A stretch of 64,000 nt of DNA, taken from the NCBI GenBank assembly GCA_030248195.1, contig JASAND010006694.1:1-64000 (forward strand), given 5' to 3'. The stretch comes from Trissonchulus latispiculum (lineage: Eukaryota; Nematoda; Enoplea; Enoplida; Ironidae). Under the pieces are notes generated by a model. The model was given only the letters and a program-made list of their open reading frames with translations, had not been told where the DNA came from and did not search any database. This document shows positions 11,891 through 23,507 of this stretch, in pieces; the first letter of the stretch is position 1; each line of letters begins with the position of its first letter. The position numbers and the translations under genes are program-made.

Positions 11891-12345
11891 CGCTTTTTCG
11901 GACTTGCGGAGAGGTGCACAGACCTCAATCGACCGCCTGGCGTTCGAGAAAGCGTTGAGTGTTAATCCGTGGCAGGATAAATTTTGAAAGTTGTGCTATT
12001 GAACTGTTAATAAAGTGCTGCAGTATTTTGTATTTTGCCGTTTAAAAGGAGCCGAACTAGCATTGGTTGGGTGTCCAGACCCTAGCGCGCACCAAGGCTG
12101 GCTACCTTTTTTGTTTTGTTTGTTTTGGTATCACCCCTGTAGTGGAAGGGGTCGGAGCGATAATACTGTAGTAAGCACTTTCAGTGAGCATTCTCCGCTT
12201 TATCAAAAATTTAGTAAAATATTTCATCCAACTCTGGACTTTAAAGTTAAAAATCAAAATTTCGATGTGCACAGTACGAGTTAACTCACTAAATTGTCAT
12301 TATTGTATTCTTGTGTATTGTACCTTCATTGTGGGGGGAGGAAAA
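11891..12345 (+). other. Gypsy-A 3' untranslated region
   Basis: No gene is recognised. The interval runs from the hydrolase stop to the polypurine tract. Confidence 0.5.
12333..12345 (+). promoter_or_regulatory. Gypsy-A polypurine tract
   Basis: GGGGGGAGGAAAA directly abuts the 3' LTR, the expected primer site for plus-strand DNA synthesis. Confidence 0.8.
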
Positions 12346-12580
12346 TGTAAAGGATTGTTGAAACTAGAAAAAGAGAAAGAGTTTCGATCACCTACGTTAA
12401 CTAGCAATGGGCTGGAAAAGTATTCTAGTGCAGATCAAAAAGTACGAAGTTACAAAATCACCTGAGTTTGAGCCAGTTGTGTAGCTTTCCGGCTGATTAA
12501 AGACTCTGCCTGGTTTAACATACATTAAAAGACGTTTGGAGCGTTTGCCTGCAAGCTGTTTCAACCTAGTATCCACTACA
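12346..12580 (+). repeat. Gypsy-A 3' LTR
   Basis: Same 235 bp as the 5' LTR with one difference, followed by the duplicated target TATAC at 12581-12585. Confidence 0.95.
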
Positions 12581-12585
12581 TATAC

Positions 12586-13053
12586 GTATACAAAAACTAC
12601 GTATACATATAAGTTAAAAGCAAGTAGCTCAAAGACTAGTACTTTATTTGTCAAAAATTCGCAGGACCCGACTCCTGTGGGGAGTCTGCAGCATACCCAT
12701 TCATTCCATTCTCCCTCCCTGGGTCCATTTACTGAATAATCTCGCAATCACAACTAAACACATCCATCTACCAGGGGGCGTCAAAAAAAAGAAAAAAAGA
12801 AAAAAGCAAGAGTGTTGGGTCCAAGAACACTAATTACAAGCAACATTACATACTTACGCACAAAAGCATCGTGAGCAAAAATAGAAAATTACAAACGAAC
12901 AGAGGAGTGCACTGAGGAAGGGTTGTTACAGGTGCACATAGATAGGTACATTATACACGTACCACAAGGCGCACCTTACATCCATGTTACCCAAATTACA
13001 AAAGAGGAGTTTTAACCACGTTTAGGTTAGTAAAAACTAGTTTCAATGATTTA
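12586..13053. other. unassigned flank after Gypsy-A
   Basis: No gene is recognised. The interval contains an A-rich tract at 12780-12806. Confidence 0.4.
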
Positions 13054-13790
13054 CCCTCGAACAAATGGACCAAGTAAGTTTGTGTTTCTGTCCAGACGGA
13101 TCTTGAAAGTTGAAATAGTAGGTGAAGCTACAATTTCAGTGGGAAGACTGTTCCAGATCTGACATATACGGTGATGAAAAAATAGTTGGTATGAAGGCGT
13201 ACATTTCGTGACCGATGCAAAGTCAATGCATGTGACCTATTCCCAGTATCATTAGCATAAGCAAAGAGCAAATGAAAAGGAATATCAATAAGATTATGAA
13301 TAATTTTATACAGACAGCACAGATCAGCCTTTAACCTTCTTAGTTCTAGAGAATCCAAATCAAGTTCACGCAGTCTATCAGCATATGACAAGTGTGACAA
13401 TCCAGCTATCCTTTTAGTAAATGAACGTTGAACTGACTCAATTGATCTTATTTCTCTCAAAAATCTCGGACTCCATACTTCAGTTGCATATTCAACAATG
13501 GGTCTAACGTAAGTTGTGAACATTTTCTTCAAAAATTCACGATTCCTACATTTAAAAGCTCTAAATATCAAGCCTATCCTTTTAGCTGCTTTAGCACGAA
13601 CTTTTGCCACATGTACTGAAAAGTCTAATCTTTCATCCATAAAAACACCTAAGTCAGACACATTTTCGGTAACTGGTAATCTGACACCGCACAAAACATA
13701 ATTCACAGGCAATGTAAAATTATTTCTAGATACCCCATAAGGAATACAAAACAACACAGTACATTTGAGCGCAGAAATAGTTAGTTGCCA
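13054..13790 (-). mobile_element. 5'-truncated CR1/Jockey-like LINE fragment
   Basis: The minus strand encodes the region after the RT catalytic core of a non-LTR retrotransposon, with TYVRPIVEYATEVWSP, VQRSFTKRIAGL and KIIHNLIDIPF, closely resembling the end of the LINE at 50-54 kb. The main frame covers 13757-13128; a frame change near 13195 leads to the natural stop at about 13054. The RT active site and endonuclease are missing, as expected of 5' truncation on insertion. Confidence 0.85.
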
Positions 13791-13794
13791 ATCT

Positions 13795-15480
13795 GATGGG
13801 GGCTGGGGGAGGTCTAAAATGGGGCCCGCTCCCCAAAATTTAGGGGGAGACCCATAGGTGTACGGTGGCTCAACCCTCCCTCCCCCAAAACTTTTTTGGG
13901 AGGGACGTCCTCGCCCCCCCCCTCAATGGGGGGGTGGGTGGGGGGGGGGGGGGGGTAGTCGCGCCGAAGCCGCGAAAAATGGCCAAAATTTGGGTATTTT
14001 TTGGGTAAATTTTGCAAAATTATTCAAAAATGTCCAAATTTCTGTCTTAAAGTGTTTAATATTGCGAGAAACATACATTTTAAATTGTGCTATGGACTTT
14101 CTGACTCAATAGTGACCTTATTTTAGACTTGGAAACATGTTAGCAATCAAATTTTCGAGTTTAGAACTACTGTCTAATGATAAAATTACTTCATGATTGA
14201 ATGTTGTTTGGCATTAGAAACGACTGAAAATGCGATTTTTGGCATAAAGATGGAAAAAATTTTTGGGGGAGGGTTGGGGGGTCCTGGGGGGGGGGTCGCC
14301 AGAGAGCCCCCCAGGAAATGTTGGAGTGGGAGTCTCCCCCACCCCAAATCTCCGTTACACCTATGGGGAGGTCCCTCCCAGTTTCCCGTTACACCTATGC
14401 TGAAAATGCTATTTTCGGCACAGAAATACAAAGGGGGAAGGTTGGAGGAGTTTAGGCAAGGTTTTTTAGGCTATAGCTAAGGCCATGGCCTAAATTTATG
14501 AGTCGATGGCCTAAAGAATTTCGGCCGTTGAGGCCATGTGGCCCAAATTTTTCGACGAAAACCCAATTAAATTTTATTGATTTTTAAATACAAACGATAA
14601 TTTTCCACAAAATTTTTCGCGTTTCGGCGCGATTTTATATATACATTTTTACGTGTATTTTTGGGCTGCACCAGCCACCATCCTGTTACATTGTCTATTT
14701 ATATACACTTATAAATGTGCACTGATAAATTCACTTCACATTCAGGTTGTAATTTCATTTACTGTTATAAAGATTTCATCGAAGAAGAAATGCTATTTTT
14801 TAGTAGCTAGATTTATTTCTATTAGTTTAATTTTCATCTTTCTGTAGTTCTTTATACATACTTGTACGCATAGGTGTGGCTGGGCAAAAAATCTGGGGGG
14901 GGGTTCCGACGGAGGGTGGGGGGACCGGACCCCCCCTAAATTTTCGATTTTATGCCATTTTTGACCACTTTTTGGCCAAAAATCTGGGGGGGGGTAGCAA
15001 AAATCCGAAAATCTGGGGGGGGGGGGTCGCCAAAATTTGTCATTTTGGTGGGGGGGGTTTCTAATATTCTCTGACAACACAATTTTTCTTGTTAGAAATG
15101 TATTGTAAACGCACTTTTAGATAACTTTCGTTTATAATGTTTCTATGCGTTAAAACTCCTTTATTATTTTTGAATTCGAAGTTTACTTTTTGTTTCACTA
15201 ATTTTTTTAATTTTCTTGGTTTTATTGATTATTTATTACTTATGTAGTTTTTCTGCCGTGCCAAGGACTTACAAAGTCTTCTTCTTGTTTTCTGATGCTC
15301 CCTGCGCATCTCTTCCTCGTCCACAGGTGTATCGCTCAACTTGTCAGCTCTGACGTCATTTCAGCGAACGTGCTTATTATTTACTTGTGGCTTGTGACTT
15401 GTGGCCACAAGTTTCCAGCAGTTTAATGAAACCCAATTTTGGACAACTAGTGGCCACAAGTCACAAGTTCACAAGTTGTG
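13795..15480. repeat. 1.7-kb interspersed repeat, right copy
   Basis: Direct copy of 2943-4665. Differences are mostly in G-run length, for example the long G tract near 13930-13955. It begins right at the LINE fragment and ends in the GGCTTGTGA-type hairpin region without the second palindrome arm. Confidence 0.8.
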
Positions 15481-15492
15481 GCTTGTGAACTT

Positions 15493-17314
15493 GTGACTAA
15501 TGATGAAATCGGCCCCTGCTGGACAACATTTACGTAGGGGCTTTATTATGCAGTCATTAATAAATTCATTCTACACTAGATGAAATGTATTACGTATGAA
15601 TGATCTTGCAGTCTAATTAAGATCCATTACAAAGACAAACACTGCTTCATAACAATTTGTTAAAAAGTGTTGAGTTGAGAGCCAATATTATGCAATCTTC
15701 GTAACTATTCTTTAAGCTTCACTTCGTAATTTTTCAGTAGGTAATTTGATATCAATATTGTCAGGGGACGTCGATCCATATCTATCAAAATTTTTTCATA
15801 AATATCAAGAAACAAGAATTTTATAAATTTTGCTGGCTGTAGAAAATATTTAAGAACAAAGATCTAAAATTTGTCCACTTACTGCTAGAATAAATAGCTT
15901 CAAATATCGAATATCAAATGTTTGTGCATTGATACTAACATTTCTTAAAAACAAAAATCACGAATCAAAAGCTTTCCTGATTGGCTGGAGGATTCAACCA
16001 ATTAGTTACGTGCTGGCAACAAATGAAACCTATCTGATTGATGTTTCAGCTTTGGTGTAGCTATATATATATTTTTTAAAATATTATTGCGAAGGAGGAT
16101 GAAAATACTTTTGAAAAAATTGATCAAATAATGAGGTAATTTAAACGTTAACATGATCAGCAATTTATTTCTATACGATTTAACATATTTTTCACTGTAA
16201 TAATTGGTTTTTGAATTCAAGTTGTGACTAAATCTTTTTGAAACCTTAGTTTCCGTTGTATTTGAATTTGCTGTAATGCTGTAGCCTGTAATTATTCTAC
16301 TGTATAAACTATGCGTTAATTTTGGTATGCGTACACCTTTGTCTAAAATTCGCAAAACATAACCGATTGAGCTCAAATTTGGTATGGGTGCATTTTAATG
16401 TGGTGATTCCCTTTCGTCACATAAAGTTTGCACCATTATTACTCATTCATATCTTGGAGTTAAGAAGCCATTTTTATATCAAAATGTAGCTTGACATTTT
16501 CTTTTTAATGCATACCACGAATTGTAGCAACTTCTTTTGCTGAAGCTTTTCCTAACTATAATGTGTACAAAGAATTAAAGGTTTTGCTACCTAGGAATCT
16601 ACATTTTCTAATATAAAAACCAATAACTATTTGCAAGTAAGGTTATGGTTATGAGCCAATTTTAGCGGTGTGAGAACCATGTCTGTTGGCTAGATTAATT
16701 TTTTGAATATTAAGACAAGAATAAATGAAACGTAATCTGGTTTGCAAATGCAAGTGAACAAATTTCTGAAAATGTTTAAAATTCAAACTTTAGCTATTTT
16801 ACGAAACGAAATTTTCTAAAATAAAAATCAAGACCAAGTAAAAGTGAATTCAATAGCATTTCCTAAACACCTTAGATTCGATAGAACTAAATTGATTTGA
16901 AATGATATCCAATAAAATAGACTAAAAAGTATTATTTTAATGTCGTGAGCACTAATAGCACATTTGCAATTTTTGCAAATTTAAAGTAAATATAAATGAG
17001 CGTCTAGATATCAAAGCAATGCCCAGGAAGCTGGTTTGGGTCTTTTTCCAGATTACCCCCACAGTGCTAAAATATTTAAAATTTGACCATAGGAGCTGAA
17101 ATATGGCATGGGTATGTTTTCGACCATCCTGTTCTCAAATACTCAAAATTTTTCGATTTCGCGAAATTCGATTTTTTTTCGATTCGCCAGAGCGGACCAA
17201 GGATTTTTTGCCTTCCATTTTGCTGAAAAGTTGTATACTGTGGTTTTCTGGGTCGTTGAACACTAATCTGAAATCAGTTTTACGATTCCGCTTTAGCTTT
17301 AGCTCAGTACAAGC
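15493..17314. other. unassigned AT-rich stretch
   Basis: No gene is recognised. The short minus frame at 16002-16376 has no recognisable domain and biased low-complexity composition. The string TTGATGTTTCAG near 16039, followed by a TATATA run, also occurs near the ends of the foldback element (28745 and, inverted, 30060). Confidence 0.4.
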
Positions 17315-17366
17315 TGTAGGATTTAAAATTTTAGAGTGAACTAGAATAAATAGGAATGTGACTTTA

Positions 17367-17788
17367 TGTAGAAACCTTTCATATTTACATTACAATTTAG
17401 TTTCCTGTCTCCCGAGCACAATCTCTAATTCAATTTTTAAGTAGATTGTTAGATAACAAAATATGTTATGGCAGGTGCATCTTGTGACTGTCTCTCGAAG
17501 TTTGGCATATTGACTTTCCCCAGGACCATGCATCCTGTTTCGTGATAACAAAACATTTAAAAAGCACGGCAGTTCTTTTCAAGAGACTTTTTCCTTCTGT
17601 CTTTCGCTTTGGCCTGTTCGCTAACTTTTCTCGTAGTTTTGCTGTGCCTGCCTAGTTCTCGATCTATAGTAATAATAAAGTGAAACCTAGCGCCTGACTT
17701 CTGTATTGCAGCGTATTGTGAAGGTCGAACAGTTGATTTAGGCCAATTAGTTCACAAGAGTAAAGTAGTAAGGTTGAGATCCATTACA
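17367..17788 (+). repeat. Gypsy-B 5' LTR
   Basis: Starts TGTAGAAACC and ends CCATTACA. It pairs with 25401-25822 at identical length with about three substitutions. Confidence 0.95.
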
Positions 17789-17791
17789 TTT

Positions 17792-17807
17792 TGGCGCACT
17801 GGGTAGG
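17792..17807 (+). promoter_or_regulatory. Gypsy-B primer-binding site
   Basis: TGGCGCACTGGGTAGG begins three bases after the LTR; the TGG start is the tRNA-CCA complement. Confidence 0.6.
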
Positions 17808-17825
17808 ATTACTCTGGAGCATAGC

Positions 17826-17838
17826 ACTCTGGTGAGTG
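17826..17838 (+). other. predicted splice donor in Gypsy-B leader
   Basis: CTG|GTGAGT at 17832 is a consensus donor placed before the first gag ATG (17895). It could generate subgenomic RNAs for the env-like or 3' ORFs; no matching acceptor could be chosen with confidence. Confidence 0.4.
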
Positions 17839-17894
17839 AATTTGACGAATCTACTAGTGATCCGGAAGATAATAAAACTCTCGCATCTCTCGTA

Positions 17895-18990
17895 ATGGAT
17901 CAACAGCTAGCAGCTTTGCAGCGCCGCATGGACGATATAGCGCTCCAGCAACAGCAGCAGGCTCTCGCCAATCAACGTCCGCACAGAGACAACAAAGGTG
18001 TCATCGACCCACCTATTTTCACGGGCGACTCCAACGAGGTCTGGGATGAATTCTACGACCGCTTTGAACTAGTCGCCCGCGCAAACGAGTGGGATAAGCC
18101 AAGGAAACTGCTAAAGCTACCAGCATACCCTTCTGGCATCCCGCTAGAGGTTTATAGAAATTTGGACGACGCCGACAAAGCAGATTACGATCGCTTGATC
18201 TCGCAGTTGAAACAGCGGCTGCATCCAACTCATCTTTCACGCTTGTATGCCGCTCAGTTACATCGAGCAGTGCAGCAGAACGGTGAATCCGCATCTTCAT
18301 ACGCGCACAGGGTCCAAACTCTTTCTCGAAGGGCATATCCCACGATGCCGGCTGATCAGAGGGATATTATGCTTCGCGATATTTTTCTCGCAGGACTATT
18401 ACCCTCTGTGAAAAGATTGGTAACACTAGTGGCCGATCCCGCTACGTTTGACGAAGCTCTTCAGAAAGCTCAGCGTTGTGAAGTGGACCCTTACGACACT
18501 ACGTCCCAGCCGACTCCTAAGGTGCAGAATGAGTCTACATGGTCGCCGCCCGCCACACCTGATCAGACGGTCAAAATGGAGAAACAATTGCGGAATCAAA
18601 CAAGGAGATTAGAAAAACTTGAGAACAGATTCCTGCGCCCGAGACGGTTAATGCTGCTCAAACACCAGATTGGCAGAGAGCACTAGAAGGCCTAGAAAGA
18701 CGAATGGGAGAAAATCTCAGCAGATTGCAACGTCAGCTACAGACGGACAGGGAAACAACTCGTACGACCCCACGACAAGGAAACACTGACGGTTCGGGTA
18801 GACGACGATGGACTTCCGATGGTCGTCCCATTTGCGATACTTGTCGGAAGCCCGGACACTTAAGCAATCAGTGCTCGCGCAACCAGAACCGCGGCCAGAG
18901 CAGAGGTCTAACCAGGCGTGTAAATGCTGTGTCATATCCCGCGGAAGCATCGTCAACGGATTGGTCTGCACCTAATTCTGACCGAGAATC
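17895..18990 (+). CDS. gag: Gypsy-B Gag, frameshifted
   Basis: The frame is open from 17832, with the first ATG at 17895. A Gln-rich N-terminus is followed by a Ty3-type capsid (PPIFTGDSNEVWDEFYDRFE and following helices to about 18490). A frame change near 18630 leads into the downstream frame, where the zinc knuckle CDTCRKPGHLSNQC lies at about 18835-18876. The same frame continues without a stop into the env-like region, so Gag has no separate terminator. Confidence 0.85.
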
Positions 18991-19329
18991 CGACGGAGAA
19001 GCAGATGAATGGCAAGTCTCCAGCCAGTCATCTCGCTTGGGATTATTGGAACAAGAAAATGATGCCCTGAAACGGCAAGTCGACGATCTCATTGGCTCTC
19101 GTTATCCAGGATTCGTTAATGCCGTCGGGAAGCCGAAGCCCGCAGAGTTGTTCGGGTGCAGCGCTATAAAGAAAACTACGGCTGCAGAAGCCGGTTCCGG
19201 CCGGAACCATCAGGTGGACGTCAGATACCTGCCTGAACAGATTACAGATAATGGAGATGCTCAGCGCTTGCGTGAAGTCCTAAAGCAACCCCGTCTGCGC
19301 CTCATTACACATCGGAATATTTCCTCTCT

Positions 19330-21140
19330 TAAAGCATTCCCTCATCTCTCGTTTGTCCTGAATGTGGTCTTGTGTTTTCTCGTAGGTTTCGCGCAAAGTG
19401 TGTCTGGAGATGTTCCTAACCCATCCGGTCCTATCATCTGTCAATCCGCCTTTGGTAGAACACTTTGGACGTTACCGGTCATGCCGCCTTGCAATCAACG
19501 GACGTGGTCTGACGCCGACCCAGACGTTTCTCAGACCCAACTGCAATTTTATAAAAGGAATTACATCCAATATAGGTCTCCCGCCTGGCAATGCAAGAAA
19601 ATCACTAGAACCGTTAAAGTTTTCACGTACTTTTTCGACGACGAACACCTGAAGGATGAAACTCTCACAGAAGACTGGGTAACCGACGCCGAGTGCGTGC
19701 AAATGAGGGATCTTAAACAATGCAGCGCGGGACCAATGACCGAAAAGGGAGGACTGTTCCAGACCGGTAATGTGTTGAATTGGCACTACCCAGGCGGAGG
19801 AGTCCATTGTTGTAAATGGGTAACATACTCTTCCACTAACTGCTATATTTACGAAGTAGCTGTTTATAAAAGACATGGAGCAGGTGCAATGGAGAGCACT
19901 GCAGGAGACGTAGTTCACTGTAATTATCCCTCTGGAAAATGCCAACTGAAGGATAAATCCTATTTGTTATGGAAACCAGATCCGAAGGAAAGTTGTCAGT
20001 TTCTACAGTGGAAATCAATGTTTGGGAAGACCAAGGGGGATAGCTGGTTGTCAGATGACGGAAACATTGCGTTAACATGGACACAACCCAAACTCGCTCG
20101 CGATTGTGAAGGAAAAGAGATCACACTATCTGATCAAGGTTTACCATTTCGGATTCTTCAAACAGTCTCGTATAAGTCATCGACAATTCAAATAGTTAAC
20201 CTTCTCAAGAGAAAGAAAGCTAAACGGCTACGCAGAGCACGAGGAGATTACCCTGAAGGCGAAGACCGGACTCTCTCTCGGATGAGCACGGTTTTGTTTC
20301 GACTGACCTCCTTGCTGCTTCTTTGCAAGCGGTACAAGTTGACGCACAGGCTACCATCCGTCTGTCTTTTCAACAAGCATTGCATGCTACTTGTCAGAAT
20401 ATGCAATCCATTGTTCGCATGTTGAGTGCCCAGATCCTAGCAAACCCGACTCAAGCTATGCGGGCACTACTAGGGAGGAATGATATTTACGCTCAAAGTG
20501 GTGGTGGCGTAATAGAATCGTTCCCATGCAGGACTCTGAATAGAAGTGAAGTTAGCTTCCTTCGAATGGAAGACTCCGGATGCTCTCGTGAGATCCCAGT
20601 TCAATTCATCGTCGATGGTGAATTCCATACCGGATATTTGGACCCTCAGACCAATGTGATCGATAAGCATGCGTTCCCTGTATCGTGTGACTTACTGAAA
20701 GAAGTTCCCGTAGAGCTGGAAGGGAAACAGTATGTCTACGATCGCACCACGGCACTGCTACATCCAATCTCAGACGCACAACAGATCCAACTATTCCAAT
20801 GGAATTGGTCTACCACCTTCAATCTCGAATTTCAGCGTACAATTTTTCACCAGGTAGTAATCGATCAGTGGTCAGACTTTCAAACTCACATGTCACTGAA
20901 TGATCTAATGCAAGGATTCTCGAAACAAGTGAAAATTATGGAGGAACTTGGAGCCAAAGGAATGGCATCGCCGGTTGAGGCGGCGAACGTCCTTAGCAGC
21001 AACATAATGAGACGTGGGTTCTTTGGTTTCCTCCACGGGATGTTTGTAAGCCCCTGGCAGATTTGGGTGTTTACGGTCTGCGCCTATGTGACGTTAGGCG
21101 CTGTAGTTATGCACTGCATACCAGGTCATCTTCGCCGTAC
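19330..21140 (+). CDS. envelope-like glycoprotein between gag and protease
   Basis: A hydrophobic segment ending FLVGFAQSVSG (about 19355-19405) looks like a signal peptide. A Cys- and Trp-rich ectodomain follows, then a polybasic, furin-like stretch at about 20205-20244, and a second ectodomain part with repeated Cys. A transmembrane helix at about 21058-21123 precedes a basic cytoplasmic tail. One frame change near 20270 splits it. The Cys/Pro pattern around 20525-20770 resembles glycoproteins of chuviruses (Jingchuvirales), which have been captured by other LTR elements; this assignment is tentative. The tail runs in frame into the protease. It would act in membrane fusion if functional; this copy is broken. 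Confidence 0.65.
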
Positions 21141-21951
21141 CTGGTTTCACCTGCCTTCTTTGTCACGACAAGCATGGCGCTCCTACACTACGAAACGTAA
21201 AACAATTACCTTCAGGCGACACCCTCGGCGAATGCCCGGTACTGAAACGTACGTTAGCCCCGCATCCTCCAGGCCGCCGCCCTTAGCCGAAGAAGAAAGC
21301 ATTGGAGTCATCGATGAGATGTTGGACAGCACACGGAATACCGTTCCAAAAATAAAAGAGCGAAATCCGCAACAGAAAGCAGGGACAATATCTCGTAACA
21401 GTTCTATTTTTTCCCGTTTTGTTCCCTGGCCTCCCGAACCAGTAAATAACTGCACCCGTTCCCTAGATGGTAAAGAGTTAATGGTACCAGTCTCAGTCGC
21501 CGGGGTTAAGACGCATGGATTGTTTGACACTGGATCCAGCACGACAATAGTAAAATCTACTATTCTGAACAGAAAACAAAAATTGTCCCCACCAGATATA
21601 CCTTGGGTGGTCTCACTCAGTGGCGACCTAATGCCAGTCAGAGGAACGGCGAGGTGTGTCATTAAATTAGGTCAACAAACGGTTCTACACGATGTATACG
21701 TTTGCGATGAGTGTCCCTATAACTGCCTGCTGGGAATAGATATTATGGAAAAATTTGGTCCATTTACCATTGACCTCCCTCGCAGGGAGCTCCGAGTTGG
21801 TGGAACCGCCGTCAAACTAGATTATAAACAATCACAGACGACATTCGACGTGAAACTAACCGGATCGGTAAAAACTTCCTCCACAAGAGCAAGTAGTCCT
21901 TCCAGCCAAATTAGTGTCACCAACTATAATTGCAGGAGATGTATTAGTTGA
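21141..21951 (+). CDS. Gypsy-B aspartic protease
   Basis: The catalytic motif LFDTGSST is at about 21520-21543, and the C-terminal motif NCLLGIDIMEKFG is near 21720-21760, as in retroelement proteases. The frame is continuous with the env-like tail upstream. It ends at 21951, overlapping the RT frame that opens near 21914. Confidence 0.85.
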
Positions 21952-23241
21952 ACCAAAACCACTTAAGAAATCTCGAGGTTCACTCCTGCTGGGACGCTCC
22001 CTAGGTAAGCCACGAGCCAACATTCTCCCGGTCTGTATACTCAATTTAGCAATGGTAGGTATCTGCCTATACGGTGGGACGACTATCGGCCAGGCAAGTC
22101 TACTACACGGCACCACCACGTGGCGAAGAGGCCTCCGTGCAACAAATGCAACACTTCCACACCCAGGCATAGCGCCGCATGCTGTGAATTCTGCAGGACT
22201 GACGGATGCTGTCCATATAGGTGACGAGTCACTGTCAGATTCGGAGAAACTGTCTCTGACCAACCTGTTAGGCAAGTACAAAAGTGTGTTCGCGCGAGAC
22301 GATTACGACCTGGGGCAATCTAATCGAGTCGTACATGAAATACCTACCTAAAACTGTATGCCAATTAAACAACGACCATATCGCGTTCCATTCTCGCAAC
22401 GAGATACGATTGCTCGCGAAATAAAAGAGATGGAAAGAAAAGGGATTATTTCTGCTTCAACTTCGCCATGGGCCTTCCCAATTGTTTTAGTAAAGAAAAA
22501 AGACGGTACTGACCGGTTCTGTGTTGACTACCGACGACTAAATAATGTGACCCGAAAAGACGTGTGGCCATTGCCTCGGATAGACGACATATTAGACTCT
22601 CTTGGAGGAGCTAAGTTCTTCAGTTCGTTGGATCTTGCTTCTGGATATTGGCAAATGGAAGTTAAAACTGAAGACCGATCGAAAACAGCCTTCACCACTA
22701 TGGGTGGTTTATTTGAATTCAACCGAATGCCTTTGGCGTTTGTAATGCACCGGCTACTTTCCAAAGACACATGGAATTTACTCTCGCAGGTCTGCAGTGG
22801 CGAACTTGTACCATATACTTAGACGACATCCTAGTATATAGCGAATCCTTTAAAAGTCATCTGCGTCATCTCTCGGAAGTTTTAGATCGCTTACAAAAGG
22901 ATAATCTGAAGTTAAAACTGAGAAAAAGCCACTTCGCACTAAAGGAGGTTCCTTATTTGGGGCACTTGGTCTCGAAAGACGGCTTACGTCCCAATCACGT
23001 CAAAGCTAAGGCACTACTGGACTGGCCTGAGCCAAAGACCCCAACAGATGTTCGTAGCTTTCTGGGGTTTTGCTCATACTACATACGATTCATTCCGAAG
23101 TTCGCCACCATCGCAGAGCCTCGCAACAAATTACTACGGAAAAACAACAAGTTCGAATGGACCGTAGAGTGTGAAGAATCGTTTGCACACTTTAAGGAAA
23201 TCTTAACCCGTAACGATACACCAGAGAGCAGGTCCTCGTAA
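21914..23241 (+). CDS. pol: Gypsy-B reverse transcriptase, truncated and broken
   Basis: RT motifs are VKKKDGTDRFCVDYRRLN, SSLDLASGYWQ and the catalytic YLDD at about 22818-22829, then FLGFCSYYIRFIPKFA. A TAA at 22349-22351 lies in frame before the RT fingers. A one-base loss near 22735 in the T/G run of the PFG motif shifts the frame. The frame ends at 23241, shortly after the thumb/connection; RNase H is absent. Confidence 0.9.
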
Positions 23242-23459
23242 AGAGGCCGCAACACAAGAAAGGACAGACGCAGAAGTTGGCGTGTATCTACAAAGGACCA
23301 TATACTGTAATAAAGGTTGACTATCCTGATGTAGTTATGAAAGGGACTCGTCAGGAAACTGAACTTTGTAAACACCTTTCTAACCTAAAACCGTTTGGCC
23401 CTCAACGCTCTCGTTCACGCTCCAGATCAGGAAGCGACGCACCATCTGAGGAGTTATGA
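23242..23459 (+). pseudogene. remnant of integrase C-terminus
   Basis: The frame starting near 23277 reads IYKGPYTVIKV then LSNLKPFGPQ, the GPY-type barrel at the end of Ty3/gypsy integrases, followed by an Arg/Ser-rich tail. It directly follows the RT connection, so RNase H, the HHCC finger and the DDE core (about 2 kb) have been deleted. Confidence 0.8.
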
Positions 23460-23507
23460 CTAGGCCACCGACAGCATGTTTCACGAACCTTTGGAATTAA
23501 AATCTCC

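Larger units (their letters stand above)
5247..12580 (+). mobile_element. Gypsy-A: Ty3/gypsy LTR retrotransposon carrying a NADAR-SGNH gene
   Basis: Two 235-bp LTRs (5247-5481, 12346-12580) begin TGT, end ACA and differ at one position seen by eye (near 5394). The 5-bp target duplication TATAC flanks the element (5242-5246, 12581-12585). A primer-binding site starts TGGCGACCGTGAC just after the left LTR and a polypurine tract abuts the right LTR. Order: gag, protease, RT, RNase H, integrase, then an extra 3' gene. Near-identical LTRs imply a recent insertion, yet several frames are broken, mostly by single-base shifts. Confidence 0.95.

Noticed and set aside
2943..15480. The two 1.7-kb repeats as LTRs of one giant element
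   Set aside because: The region between them is explained by a complete Gypsy element with its own LTRs and target duplication plus a LINE fragment; no primer-binding site or polypurine tract was seen at the inner borders.
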